Positions 1 through 7,859 of a stretch of 36,746 nucleotides of DNA are shown here, one piece after another. The first letter of the stretch is position 1. Every line of letters starts with the position of its first letter. The position numbers were made by a program, and so were the translations under genes. The notes under the pieces were generated by a model. That model did not search any database, had not been told where the DNA came from, and saw only the letters and a program-made list of their open reading frames with translations. Origin of the DNA: VAZQ01 sp035293945 (GTDB lineage Bacteria > Pseudomonadota > Alphaproteobacteria > Rhizobiales > Xanthobacteraceae); NCBI GenBank assembly GCA_035293945.1, contig DATGLV010000009.1, forward strand, positions 1-36,746, written 5' to 3'.

Positions 1-1212
1 GAGCACCTTGTCGACCGAGGTCTCGAAGCGGGCGATGGTGGCGGCGATCTTCTCGGCGCGGCGCTCGCGCTCCAGGTTGGCGGCGGACTGGCTGGCGGCC
101 AGGCGCTCGCGCTCCAGCATGGTGTCGCGAAACACCAGGACAGTGCGCGCCATCATGCCGAGCTCCCTTTTGGCGTGGGTGGCCGGGATGCGCACCGAGG
201 TGTCGCCGGCGGCGAGCCGGCTCATCGCATCGGCCAGGCCATTGAGCGGACGCGTGATGCTGCGGCCGATGAGCCAGCTGAACGCCAAGCCGATCAATAC
301 CGCCGCGCAGCCGACCCAGATGATGAATTGCCGCGTGCGCGCCTGCGACGCCGCCAATGCCAAAGATGCAGTGGAAGCCCGTTCACGGGCGTTGTCGAGG
401 ATCTTGTCGGCGATTGGCACGACGCTTTGGGTATCGGTATCGATCAGCTCGACCAACATGTTCACGCGATCAACGCCCGTGACCCATTGGTCGAAAGTGT
501 CCGCATAGGCGCGGATCTGGTTGGTGAGCTGCTCGCGCATTTCGGGTGCGCCGTCGACCGAATCGAAAAGCGCGTTGAAATGGGTGACCTCGTCGAGGAA
601 CTTCCAGCGAATTGCCGGCACCCGCGTGAGGCGGTACTCGGCTTCGAAACGCCGCATCGTCTGTAGCGAGATCAGGAGCTTGCGGGCGTCTTCGTCGGCC
701 ACCCAGCTCAGGTCCTCATTGATCAGGTGCTCGATCGCCAGACCTGCCTGATTGAGCCGGCCCCTTACACCGTCCATCTCGGTGAAGCCGAGCGCTTCCT
801 GCTCTGCCTTCACCGAGCGGAAAATCTCCTGCGCATCGCCGATGCTGCGGTTGAGCGCCGTCAAGGTCGGGCGTTGATCCGCGCTGAGACCATGGGCAAT
901 GGTTTCAAGGTTCTGCGAAGCCTGCCGGCTGCCGGCATCGAAGGCCGCGATCGACTCCTGGCTGGGGCGGGCGACGAAGTCGCGCAACCCGATTCGCATC
1001 GCGGCAATTCCCGCTTTGAGACCCCCGCTCGCCTCCGCGAGCATGGTCGCCTCACTAACGCTGACCACGGCTTTCTCGACCATCTCCTCGCCCGACATGA
1101 AGGCGAAGCTGTTGGCCAGGAAGCCGATGACCGGGATCACCGCGATGGCGACGATGCGGGTGCGGACCGAGACTTTCGAATTGAGCAACTTGAACGAAAA
1201 AACGGTTCGCAT
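1..1212 (-). CDS. Methyl-accepting chemotaxis protein, N-terminal part (3' end beyond window)
   Basis: Reading leftward from the ATG at 1212-1210 gives 404 codons that run off the left edge without a stop. A first membrane helix lies at about residues 19-37 (IVAIAVIPVIGFLANSF). A periplasmic, mainly helical region of about 250 residues follows, then a second helix near 290-312 (FIIWVGCAAVLIGLAFSWLIG without its last residue) and a HAMP segment with the typical SITRPLNGLADAM start. The cytoplasmic signalling domain is not in the window, but the end (EKIAATIARFETSVDKVL) is the usual entry into an MCP coiled coil. The size and helical nature of the sensor fit the helical bimodular (HBM) class of ligand-binding domain; that class is inferred. 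The ligand is unknown. A histidine kinase or a cyclase with the same sensor-HAMP front end is the main alternative, since the output domain is not seen. It is divergent from mcd. Confidence 0.8.
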   Translation of the reverse strand, partial: MRTVFSFKLLNSKVSVRTRIVAIAVIPVIGFLANSFAFMSGEEMVEKAVVSVSEATMLAEASGGLKAGIAAMRIGLRDFVARPSQESIAAFDAGSRQASQNLETIAHGLSADQRPTLTALNRSIGDAQEIFRSVKAEQEALGFTEMDGVRGRLNQAGLAIEHLINEDLSWVADEDARKLLISLQTMRRFEAEYRLTRVPAIRWKFLDEVTHFNALFDSVDGAPEMREQLTNQIRAYADTFDQWVTGVDRVNMLVELIDTDTQSVVPIADKILDNARERASTASLALAASQARTRQFIIWVGCAAVLIGLAFSWLIGRSITRPLNGLADAMSRLAAGDTSVRIPATHAKRELGMMARTVLVFRDTMLERERLAASQSAANLERERRAEKIAATIARFETSVDKVL

Positions 1213-1495
1213 CTCGTGCCGCGGGAGACCGGGTGTGCTGACGGCCATGTGTGGACCGGTTGTGCTGCCACTGCCTGCACGCGCTCGCGGCCGCTCGGAT
1301 CGGCGGCAAAGGACGCTGAGGCGGACTCCGATTCCAACTTATGTGGATGACAAGCATATCGATTTGGTTAACGGGCGCGCCGGTCGCGGAGAGCTGCAGG
1401 CCCGCTGGTGGCTGACGGCATGGCGTTTGCTTTCCAAAGGTGTACGATTTGTGCGCTGCACCAATGGGCCTGGGCCCGCCGCAGGGAGGCTAGCC
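1213..1495. other. Divergent intergenic region between the chemoreceptor and mcd
   Basis: These 283 bases separate two divergent genes and must hold both promoters. I find no clear sigma-70 pair. Two GANTC sites, the target of the alphaproteobacterial CcrM methylase, lie next to each other at 1324-1328 (GACTC) and 1330-1334 (GATTC). A good Shine-Dalgarno (GGGAGG, about 1484-1489) directly precedes the mcd start. Confidence 0.4.
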
Positions 1496-3172
1496 ATGCT
1501 GCCAGGGTCGTCCGCGCGCCGCGGGGCTCGAACCGATGTGTCGCGGCTGACGGCCGAAGCAGTCCACGCGGCCGAAGGGGCGCTCCAAGATGCAACCCGG
1601 GCGGTACGCGGGCGTGTGGTCAAGGACAGCCAAAGCATAGATCGCCTGATCGATCAGGAGCAGCGGGCGGCCCACGCTCTCGCCTGGCTCGCCACCTATG
1701 TCGAAGCCATTCGTCAGCTCGCCGCCTATGCGACCCGGATGCAGGCTGCGGGTCGCCTCGGCGAGATCGAGCAGCTCATCGTCGAGATCGGGCTGGCCGA
1801 ATACCTCGCCCAGATTCACGGCGGAATTCCGATGAGCCAGGGCGAGATCGCGCGTCCCGCCGACATGGGCCTGTCGGCTTCTGCGGTCGCGCGGCGTTTG
1901 ACGGGTGCTCTCGAAGAGTTCCTTGGCTCCGGCAATGTTGAGCGCCGTAGCCGCGTAGTCGAGCTGATGGGGGAGAGCCACGAAGCCACAATCGGCGACT
2001 GCGGCCTTGACGAGACCCTCGCCGCAGTCCGCGAACAGATGCGCAAATTCGCCGACAGCGAGGTGGTGCCGCATGCGCAGAGCTGGCATCGCGGCAACCG
2101 TTACATCCCGCTCGAGATTATTGCGCAAATGTCCGAGCTCGGCGTGTTCGGCCTCACTATTCCGGAACAGTATGGGGGCCTGGGCCTGGGCAAGGAATCG
2201 ATGTGCGTGGTCTCCGAGGAGCTCGCGCGCGGCTATATCGGGGTCGGCTCGCTCGGGACCCGCTCGGAAATCGCCGCCGAGCTCATCATGAGCGGGGGCA
2301 CCGAGCAGCAGAAGAACGAATGGCTGCCCAAGCTCGCGTCCGGCGAGGTGCTGCCGACCGCTGTGTTCACCGAGCCGAATACCGGCTCTGATCTTGCTTC
2401 GCTGCGCACACGCGCGGTGCGCGAGGGCGACACCTACAGAGTCTACGGCAACAAGACCTGGATCACGCATCCGGTTCGCGCCGACCTGATGACCCTGTTG
2501 GTGCGCACCAATCCAAAGCAAGCCGGCCATCGCGCATTATCGATGCTGCTTGCCCCGAAGCCGCGCGGCACCGATCAAGATCCGTTCCCGGCGGCGGGCA
2601 TCACCGGGACCGAGATCGAAGTGCTCGGCTATCGCGGCATGAAGGAATACGAGATTGCCTTCGACGGCTTCGCAGTGCCGGCCACCAATCTGTTGGGGGG
2701 CGTCGAGGGGCTCGGCTTCAAGCAGCTGATGCAGACCTTCGAATCGGCGCGCATCCAGACCGCTGCGCGCGCGATCGGAGTGGCGCAGGCCGCGATGGAA
2801 CAGGCGCTCGCCTATGCGCAACAACGCCAGCAGTTCGGGGCGCCGATCATCAAGTTTCCCCGCGTTGCCGACAAGCTCGCCATGATGGCGGCCGAGATCA
2901 TGATCGCGCGCCAGCTTACCTATTTTGCCGCGCGGCAAAAGGATTCGGGACGGCGCTGCGACCTCGAAGCCGGAATGGCAAAGCTGTTGGCCGCGCGTGT
3001 GGCTTGGGCCGCAGCCGACAACGCGGTGCAAATCCACGGCGGCAACGGCTTCGCTCTGGAGTTTCCGGTCTCGCGCATCCTGTGCGATGCGCGCATTCTT
3101 TCGATCTTCGAAGGCGCAGCGGAGATCCAGGCGCAAGTCATTGCGCGCCGATTGCTCGGCGGCTCGAATTAG
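1496..3172 (+). CDS. mcd: (2S)-methylsuccinyl-CoA dehydrogenase, acyl-CoA dehydrogenase family
   Basis: The product is a 558-residue FAD-dependent acyl-CoA dehydrogenase. An extra N-terminal helical region of about 150 residues precedes the standard dehydrogenase core, a length typical of methylsuccinyl-CoA dehydrogenase of the ethylmalonyl-CoA pathway and not of ordinary 380-residue enzymes. That enzyme oxidises (2S)-methylsuccinyl-CoA to mesaconyl-CoA. Visible motifs are FTEPNTGSDLASLRT (FAD/substrate loop), the YAQQRQQFGAPI helix, IHGGNGFALEFPVSR, and FEGAAEIQ near the C-terminus, where the Glu (about residue 539) is in the catalytic-base position. The ATG at 1496 is chosen because a strong Shine-Dalgarno lies just upstream; the open frame extends further 5' but without protein-like sequence. 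Electrons would go to EtfAB, encoded about 4 kb downstream. The main doubt is substrate: a related long-chain or isobutyryl-type dehydrogenase cannot be excluded by eye. Confidence 0.85.
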   Translation: MLPGSSARRGARTDVSRLTAEAVHAAEGALQDATRAVRGRVVKDSQSIDRLIDQEQRAAHALAWLATYVEAIRQLAAYATRMQAAGRLGEIEQLIVEIGLAEYLAQIHGGIPMSQGEIARPADMGLSASAVARRLTGALEEFLGSGNVERRSRVVELMGESHEATIGDCGLDETLAAVREQMRKFADSEVVPHAQSWHRGNRYIPLEIIAQMSELGVFGLTIPEQYGGLGLGKESMCVVSEELARGYIGVGSLGTRSEIAAELIMSGGTEQQKNEWLPKLASGEVLPTAVFTEPNTGSDLASLRTRAVREGDTYRVYGNKTWITHPVRADLMTLLVRTNPKQAGHRALSMLLAPKPRGTDQDPFPAAGITGTEIEVLGYRGMKEYEIAFDGFAVPATNLLGGVEGLGFKQLMQTFESARIQTAARAIGVAQAAMEQALAYAQQRQQFGAPIIKFPRVADKLAMMAAEIMIARQLTYFAARQKDSGRRCDLEAGMAKLLAARVAWAAADNAVQIHGGNGFALEFPVSRILCDARILSIFEGAAEIQAQVIARRLLGGSN

Positions 3173-4149
3173 GCCGCCGGCACCGGCTGCTTCAACAACT
3201 TGTCGACATTTCCGGAAAGGATCTGCTCGCCGGTCGCCCCGAGCGCGCGCAAATTGCGCACGAAATCGCGCACCACTTCGCGCTGGCGGATTTCCTGCGG
3301 GTAGTCGGTGGCGAAGACGATGCGCGCGGACGGAATCTCGACCAGCCCCGCTTTCACCGAACCCATGTCACCCGCGAAACCCGCCGTATCAAAGATCAAG
3401 CGGTTGCGAATGTAGTGGTCGAAATCCTGCTTCGGGGTCATGCCGTGGCGGGCATTTCCCTTCGTGCCCCAGAACTCCTTGTCCTGGAAGCAGCGGATGC
3501 GGCCGAGCACGGAGGCAATGCCGCCCGAAAGGTGCGCCATGTGAAAGGTCAGCTGCGGATGGCGATCGAGCACGCCGGAATTGATCAGGCGGATCGTTGC
3601 CATGATCAGCGAAAACTCGCGGCCGACCGAGCGGGCGGTGTCGAAACCGTTGAATTGCTGGGAAAAGTTGAGCTTCAGGGCCGGATGGACAAAGATGAAC
3701 ATGCCGAGCCGGGCGACCTCGGCCCAGAACGGCTCAAAGCGGGGATTATCAAGAAACAGGCCCTCGCATTCCGAGGTGATGACGACACCCTGGAAGCCGA
3801 GCTCGTGCCGGCAGCGGTTGAGCTCCTTCAGGGCATCCGCGCCGCCGAGCGGATGGGCGTGCGCGGCGCCGATGAAGCGACCCGGATAGTCGCGTTCCGC
3901 CTGCTTGGCCTTCTCGTTGACAAAACGCGAGGTCTCGAGATCAGCACACATCCCCGCCGCGCTCGTCAGCCAGGCCGCATCGATGCCGGCCAGGTCCATC
4001 ATGCGCACATGCTCGTCGAGATCATAAAGCAGGGAATGGATCGTGTAGCTCGGCGCCCCCTGGGCATCGTAATGCAGGACCATCCGGTCGCCCGGGTCCT
4101 CCTTGATCAGCTCGCGCGGTGTGAAGTGGTGCTGGAAATCGATGATCAT
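3169..4149 (-). CDS. Amidohydrolase family 2 protein (ACMSD-like metal-dependent hydrolase/decarboxylase)
   Basis: The product has 326 residues and the TIM-barrel signature of the amidohydrolase-2 group. It starts MIIDFQHHFTP (first metal-binding His region), has VHPAL and FHMAHLSGG (barrel histidines), and ends with FATDYPQE, which carries the conserved metal-binding Asp. Relatives include aminocarboxymuconate-semialdehyde decarboxylase and resorcylate decarboxylases, so hydrolysis or decarboxylation of a small cyclic or aromatic acid is plausible. The substrate cannot be read from sequence. The start at 4149 is preferred to Met codons farther upstream because GAGGA lies five bases before it and the barrel's first strand begins at once. 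Its TAA stop overlaps the mcd TAG stop by four bases (3169-3172), so the two genes converge with no spacer. Confidence 0.8.
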   Translation of the reverse strand: MIIDFQHHFTPRELIKEDPGDRMVLHYDAQGAPSYTIHSLLYDLDEHVRMMDLAGIDAAWLTSAAGMCADLETSRFVNEKAKQAERDYPGRFIGAAHAHPLGGADALKELNRCRHELGFQGVVITSECEGLFLDNPRFEPFWAEVARLGMFIFVHPALKLNFSQQFNGFDTARSVGREFSLIMATIRLINSGVLDRHPQLTFHMAHLSGGIASVLGRIRCFQDKEFWGTKGNARHGMTPKQDFDHYIRNRLIFDTAGFAGDMGSVKAGLVEIPSARIVFATDYPQEIRQREVVRDFVRNLRALGATGEQILSGNVDKLLKQPVPAA

Positions 4150-4257
4150 CTGCGTCCTCATCTGCGCCCGTTGCCGCGTCGGTTGCGCGTGCGGGCGGTC
4201 GGTTCGGCCTTTGTGCCGCACATAAAGCCGACCGCCGCATACCTTGCAAGCTTGCCT

Positions 4258-5415
4258 TCAGGGGCCGTGCATCAAGGCCTGGTCGAGGTCGCGCATGAGG
4301 TCGTCGGGATCCTCGAGACCGACAGACAGGCGGAGCAGGTCGGGAGGGCAAGGCGAATTCGCGCCCTCGACCGAGGCGCGATGCTCGATCAGGCTTTCGA
4401 CGCCGCCGAGCGAGGTGGCCCGCTTCCACAGCTGCACGCGGGCGGCGGCCGCGATTGCGGCGCTCTCGCCGCCTTTGACCCGGACCGACAGCATGGCGCC
4501 GAACCCGCCCCGCATCTGCCGTTGCGCGACATCGTGCCCCGAGTGCTCGGGGAGTCCCGGATAGAGGACCTGCGCGACCCGCCCATGATTTGCCAATCGG
4601 GTGGCAAGCAGCATGGCGCTGGCGGCTTGGCGCTTAACCCGCACCTCGAGGGTTCGCAGGCCGCGCAGCAGGAGCCAGGCTTCGAACGGTCCAAGCACCG
4701 CCCCGAATTGCGTGCGCACCGCTTTGATCCGATCCCAGGCCTCGCCCGCTCGCGCGGTCGCCACCATGCCGGCAATGACATCGGAATGGCCGTTGAGATA
4801 TTTTGAGGCCGAATGCATCACCAGGTCGGCGCCAAGCTCGAGCGGACGGGTGAAGATCGGCGTGGCGACGGTCGAGTCGACCGCGAGCAGGGCGCCGGCG
4901 TCATGCGCGAGCGCCGCGATGGCCGCAATGTCGCTGATGGTCCAGAGCGGATTGCCCGGCGTCTCGATATAGACCAGCTTGGTGGTCCCCGGCTTGATGG
5001 CTGCGCTCAGGGCGGCGGGATCGGTCGAGTCGACGAAGTCGACCTTGTGCCCGAGCCGCACGGCTTCGGTGCGCAGCCAATGCCGGAACGCCCAATACAT
5101 CACTTCTGACGCCAAGATGTGGGAGGGTTCCGAAAGGCTGAGCACGATCGCGGTGGCGGCCGCCATGCCGGACGCGAACAGCGCTGCCTCGTGCGCCTTC
5201 TCGATCACGGCAAGCACCGCCTCGGCATGGCGCGTGGTGGCATTGTCGGGCCGGCCATACGCGTAGCCAGCGCGATATTGATTGTCCGCATCGCGTATGA
5301 ACGTCGTCGTCAGATGCAAAGGCGCGACCACCGCCTTGGTGGCGGGCTCGATCAGGCCGAGCGCTTGTGCGGCCAGCGTGCTGGGTTTCCAATTTGCCGG
5401 GCCTTGGTTCGGCAT
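4258..5415 (-). CDS. Cys/Met metabolism PLP-dependent enzyme (cystathionine gamma-synthase/beta-lyase family)
   Basis: This 385-residue fold-type I PLP enzyme belongs to the trans-sulfuration family. The Schiff-base lysine is K205 in HSASKYLNGHSD. The phosphate-binding YGRPDNATT segment and the TPGNPLW loop are also present, as is D180 of the LLAVDST strand that contacts the pyridine nitrogen. Members split or form cystathionine, homocysteine or methionine-derived thioethers, and motifs visible by eye do not separate gamma-synthase from beta- or gamma-lyase. The start at 5415 is chosen because AGGAGA sits just before it; six extra codons upstream lack this support. metX at 27.2 kb encodes homoserine acetylation, but this gene is not linked to it. 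It is divergent from the twin-TM gene with 88 bases between. Confidence 0.82.
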   Translation of the reverse strand: MPNQGPANWKPSTLAAQALGLIEPATKAVVAPLHLTTTFIRDADNQYRAGYAYGRPDNATTRHAEAVLAVIEKAHEAALFASGMAAATAIVLSLSEPSHILASEVMYWAFRHWLRTEAVRLGHKVDFVDSTDPAALSAAIKPGTTKLVYIETPGNPLWTISDIAAIAALAHDAGALLAVDSTVATPIFTRPLELGADLVMHSASKYLNGHSDVIAGMVATARAGEAWDRIKAVRTQFGAVLGPFEAWLLLRGLRTLEVRVKRQAASAMLLATRLANHGRVAQVLYPGLPEHSGHDVAQRQMRGGFGAMLSVRVKGGESAAIAAAARVQLWKRATSLGGVESLIEHRASVEGANSPCPPDLLRLSVGLEDPDDLMRDLDQALMHGP

Positions 5416-5503
5416 CGCACTCTCCTGTCTCACGGTTTGCGCCGCACGTTTTGCGGCTTTGCCACGATGGTTTCATCCTGCCGGGAATGCTAAGGACAAG
5501 CCC

Positions 5504-5698
5504 ATGTCAGAATTCATGTCCCATATCATGGTGCCGATCGCGATCGGCGCAGTGGCGATCGTTCTCCTGTTCGGCCTCATCAACATGATGCGCGGCGGCT
5601 CGCCCCATCTGTCGCAGCGCCTGATGCGCTTGCGCGTGCTGATGCAGTTCATCGCCATCATCGTCATCATGTTGACGATCTGGATCATGGGCGGTTGA
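5504..5698 (+). CDS. Twin transmembrane helix small protein (HIG1-like)
   Basis: The product is a 64-residue membrane protein made almost only of two hydrophobic helices (about 8-27 and 44-62). The linker between them, NMMRGGSPHLSQRLMRLRV, is positively charged, which predicts that both ends face the periplasm. This is the small twin-TM family common in Alphaproteobacteria and related to the HIG1 domain of mitochondrial respiratory supercomplex factors; a role near respiratory complexes is only an inference. AAGGA precedes the ATG by a good distance. It is eight bases upstream of the adenosyltransferase start, so the two are very likely cotranscribed. Confidence 0.82.
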   Translation: MSEFMSHIMVPIAIGAVAIVLLFGLINMMRGGSPHLSQRLMRLRVLMQFIAIIVIMLTIWIMGG

Positions 5699-5706
5699 GG
5701 CGGCCG

Positions 5707-6285
5707 ATGGTCGTTCTGAACAGGATTTACACCCGCACCGGCGATGACGGCACCACGGCCTTGGGAAGTGGCGAGCGCCGGCCGAAATACGATTTGCGGA
5801 TCGCCGCCTACGGGACCGTGGACGAGGTCAATGCGGTGATCGGCATAGCGCGCCTGCACGCAGCCGGAGATACTGCTCTCGATTCCATGCTGGCGCGGAT
5901 TCAGAACGATCTGTTCGATGTGGGGGCCGATCTGTGCATGCCCGACAAGGGCAAGGGCCCGGACGGGGCGCGCCTCGATGTCACCGAGGCCCAGGTTGCT
6001 TGGCTCGAAGAGCAGATTGATCGGCTCAATGGTGATCTGGCGCCGCTGCGCTCGTTCGTCCTGCCGGGAGGCAGCGCGGCCGCCGCCTATCTGCATCTCG
6101 CGCGCACGGTCTGCCGCCGCGCCGAACGCATGATGGTCGAGCTCAAGGACCAGCCGGGTGAGCGCGTCACTCCGGCCGCGATCAAATACATGAATCGGCT
6201 GTCGGATCTGCTCTTCGTCGCCGCGCGCTTTGCCAACCACAAGGATGCCGCCGACGTGCTTTGGGTGCCGGGCCGAAACAGGTGA
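5707..6285 (+). CDS. Cob(I)alamin adenosyltransferase, PduO type
   Basis: The 192-residue enzyme transfers the adenosyl group of ATP to cob(I)alamin, giving adenosylcobalamin. It begins with the PduO-type ATP-binding sequence IYTRTGDDGTTALGSGERR. It also contains YGTVDEVNAVIG, VLPGGS and RRAERMMVEL, all diagnostic of the family's helical bundle. The start at 5707 is chosen over an in-frame TTG at 5695 because GAGG lies six bases upstream. The nearby Mcd suggests use by ethylmalonyl-CoA and methylmalonyl-CoA mutases, both adenosylcobalamin enzymes of the same pathway, though the mutases are not in this window. It forms a likely unit with the preceding twin-TM gene and the following rhomboid gene, which is 12 bases away. 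Confidence 0.93.
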   Translation: MVVLNRIYTRTGDDGTTALGSGERRPKYDLRIAAYGTVDEVNAVIGIARLHAAGDTALDSMLARIQNDLFDVGADLCMPDKGKGPDGARLDVTEAQVAWLEEQIDRLNGDLAPLRSFVLPGGSAAAAYLHLARTVCRRAERMMVELKDQPGERVTPAAIKYMNRLSDLLFVAARFANHKDAADVLWVPGRNR

Positions 6286-6297
6286 ACGCAATATCGC

Positions 6298-7020
6298 ATG
6301 GTCCTACCGCTCTACGACGACAATCCGTTCAGGCTCCCGGTGAAGCCCGTTGTCACCTGGCTGCTGATCCTGGCCAATGTCCTGGTTTTTCTGATCGAGA
6401 TCGCGGGCAGCGACAACGGAACCGAAGCCATCTTCAGCGCCTTCGGGGTCACGCCCGCCGCAATGACCGGCGCCACGTCGCCGCCGGTCTACACTCTCGT
6501 TACCTACATGTTCCTGCATGCTGGTGTCGCGCACATTTTCAGCAACATGATCTTTCTCTGGGTCTTCGGTGATGATGTCGAGGAGGCGTTGGGCCGCGGG
6601 CGCTTTCTTCTGTTCTATCTTCTGTGCGGCATCCTCGGCGGGCTCACCTTCGTGGCCAGCGACCCGACCTTCGGGGGCCCGCTGATCGGAGCTTCCGGCG
6701 CTATCTCGGGAGTCATCATCGCGTATGCGATGTGGCGCCCGTGCGCGAAGGTCACGGTGCTGGTCACCGTCATCCCCTTGCGCATCAGCGCGTTCTGGGT
6801 GGTCGGGCTGTTCGCGCTGACGCAGTTTTGGAATCTGGAGTCCGCCGGCAAGAGCGACGTCGCCTATTGGTGCCATCTCGGTGGCATGCTGGCGGGCGCG
6901 GTGTTGTTTCCGCTCATGAAGCGTCCCGGCATAAGGCTGTTTGAATGCGTGCTCGAGCCCCATTACCCGCTGCCCGTGAGCGCGGCACTCGTTGAACGCG
7001 AGCCAGGCCCCTGGGGCTGA
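6298..7020 (+). CDS. Rhomboid family intramembrane serine protease
   Basis: The 240-residue integral membrane protein has the catalytic elements of rhomboid proteases. These are HAGVAHIFSNM (H79 and N83, oxyanion side), GASGAISG with nucleophile S133, and a later helix with H193 in WCHLGGMLAG. All dyad residues are present, so it should be active. About six or seven membrane helices are visible. Substrates are unknown. It lies 12 bases after the adenosyltransferase gene, and a putative etfB promoter begins just after its stop, suggesting it ends the upstream transcription unit. The Shine-Dalgarno is weak, so the start is less certain than the family call. Confidence 0.93.
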   Translation: MVLPLYDDNPFRLPVKPVVTWLLILANVLVFLIEIAGSDNGTEAIFSAFGVTPAAMTGATSPPVYTLVTYMFLHAGVAHIFSNMIFLWVFGDDVEEALGRGRFLLFYLLCGILGGLTFVASDPTFGGPLIGASGAISGVIIAYAMWRPCAKVTVLVTVIPLRISAFWVVGLFALTQFWNLESAGKSDVAYWCHLGGMLAGAVLFPLMKRPGIRLFECVLEPHYPLPVSAALVEREPGPWG

Positions 7021-7023
7021 AAG

Positions 7024-7052
7024 TTGACACCGCAACACCCGCCCCTTTAGCT
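7024..7052 (+). promoter_or_regulatory. Candidate sigma-70 promoter of etfBA
   Basis: A perfect -35 box, TTGACA, lies at 7024-7029, four bases after the rhomboid stop. With a 17-base spacer the -10 would be TTAGCT (7047-7052), a weak match. Position, about 55 bases before the etfB start, supports it. The -10 is the weak point. Confidence 0.45.
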
Positions 7053-7106
7053 TGCCGGCCAACGCCGGGATCTTTCGCCATTGCCGTTCATTACGAGACC
7101 ATATTC

Positions 7107-7859
7107 ATGAAAATCCTGGTGCCGGTAAAAAGAGTCGTCGACTTCAACGTGAAGATTCGCGTCAAAGGCGACGGCACGGGGGTCGAACTCGCCAATGTGA
7201 AGATGTCGATGAATCCCTTCGACGAGATCGCCGTCGAAGAGGCCTTGCGCCTGAAGGAGAAGGGGCAGGCGACCGAAGTGGTTTGCGTGTCAGTCGGCCC
7301 GGCCCAGGCCACCGAGACGATCCGCACCGGGCTCGCGATGGGGGCCGACCGCGGCATTCTGGTGAAGACTGATCGGAGCGTCGAGCCGCTTGCGGTCGCC
7401 AAGATTCTCAAAGCCGTCATAGAACAAGAGAAGCCCGGACTGGTGATCCTCGGCAAGCAGGCGATCGATGACGATTGCAACCAGACCGGACAGATGCTGG
7501 CCGCGCTCGTCGGCTGGCCGCAGGGCACGTTCGCTTCCAAGCTGGTGATCGAGGGCGATAGCCTGTTGGTCACCCGTGAGGTGGATGGGGGCCTGCAGAC
7601 GCTGCGGCTCAAGGCCCCGGCAATTGTCACCACTGATCTGCGGTTGAACGAGCCGCGTTATGCGAGCCTTCCCAACATCATGAAGGCCAAGAAGAAGCCG
7701 ATCGACGAAAAGACGCCGGAGAGCTACGGCGTCGACATCTCGCCGCGCTTAGAGGTGCTCAAGACCGCGGAGCCCCCCGGACGCAAGTCCGGCGTGAAGG
7801 TCGCCTCGGTGGCTGATCTGGTCGCCAAGCTGAAGAACGAAGCCGGGGTCCTCTCATGA
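7107..7859 (+). CDS. etfB: Electron transfer flavoprotein subunit beta
   Basis: The 250-residue subunit of the soluble FAD/AMP heterodimer accepts electrons from acyl-CoA and related dehydrogenases and passes them to ETF-ubiquinone oxidoreductase. It starts MKILVPVKRVVDFNVKIRV and has the conserved SMNPFDEIAVEEALRLKE and VGPAQATETIRTGLAMGADR segments of the AMP-binding domain. C-terminally the LPNIMKAKKKPI segment matches the family recognition loop that docks partner dehydrogenases. Length is normal. It overlaps etfA by four bases (ATGA), so translation is probably coupled. A partner within this window is Mcd. Confidence 0.96.
   Translation: MKILVPVKRVVDFNVKIRVKGDGTGVELANVKMSMNPFDEIAVEEALRLKEKGQATEVVCVSVGPAQATETIRTGLAMGADRGILVKTDRSVEPLAVAKILKAVIEQEKPGLVILGKQAIDDDCNQTGQMLAALVGWPQGTFASKLVIEGDSLLVTREVDGGLQTLRLKAPAIVTTDLRLNEPRYASLPNIMKAKKKPIDEKTPESYGVDISPRLEVLKTAEPPGRKSGVKVASVADLVAKLKNEAGVLS

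Noticed and set aside
899..1495. N-terminal extension of the mcd frame to give a 757-residue protein
   Set aside because: The upstream part has no relation to acyl-CoA dehydrogenases, overlaps the divergent chemoreceptor gene, and the ATG at 1496 has a strong Shine-Dalgarno.
3004..4806. A 600-codon open frame on the plus strand
   Set aside because: It lies opposite two clear minus-strand genes (amidohydrolase and PLP enzyme) and its translation has no recognisable domain; it is a GC-rich antisense shadow.
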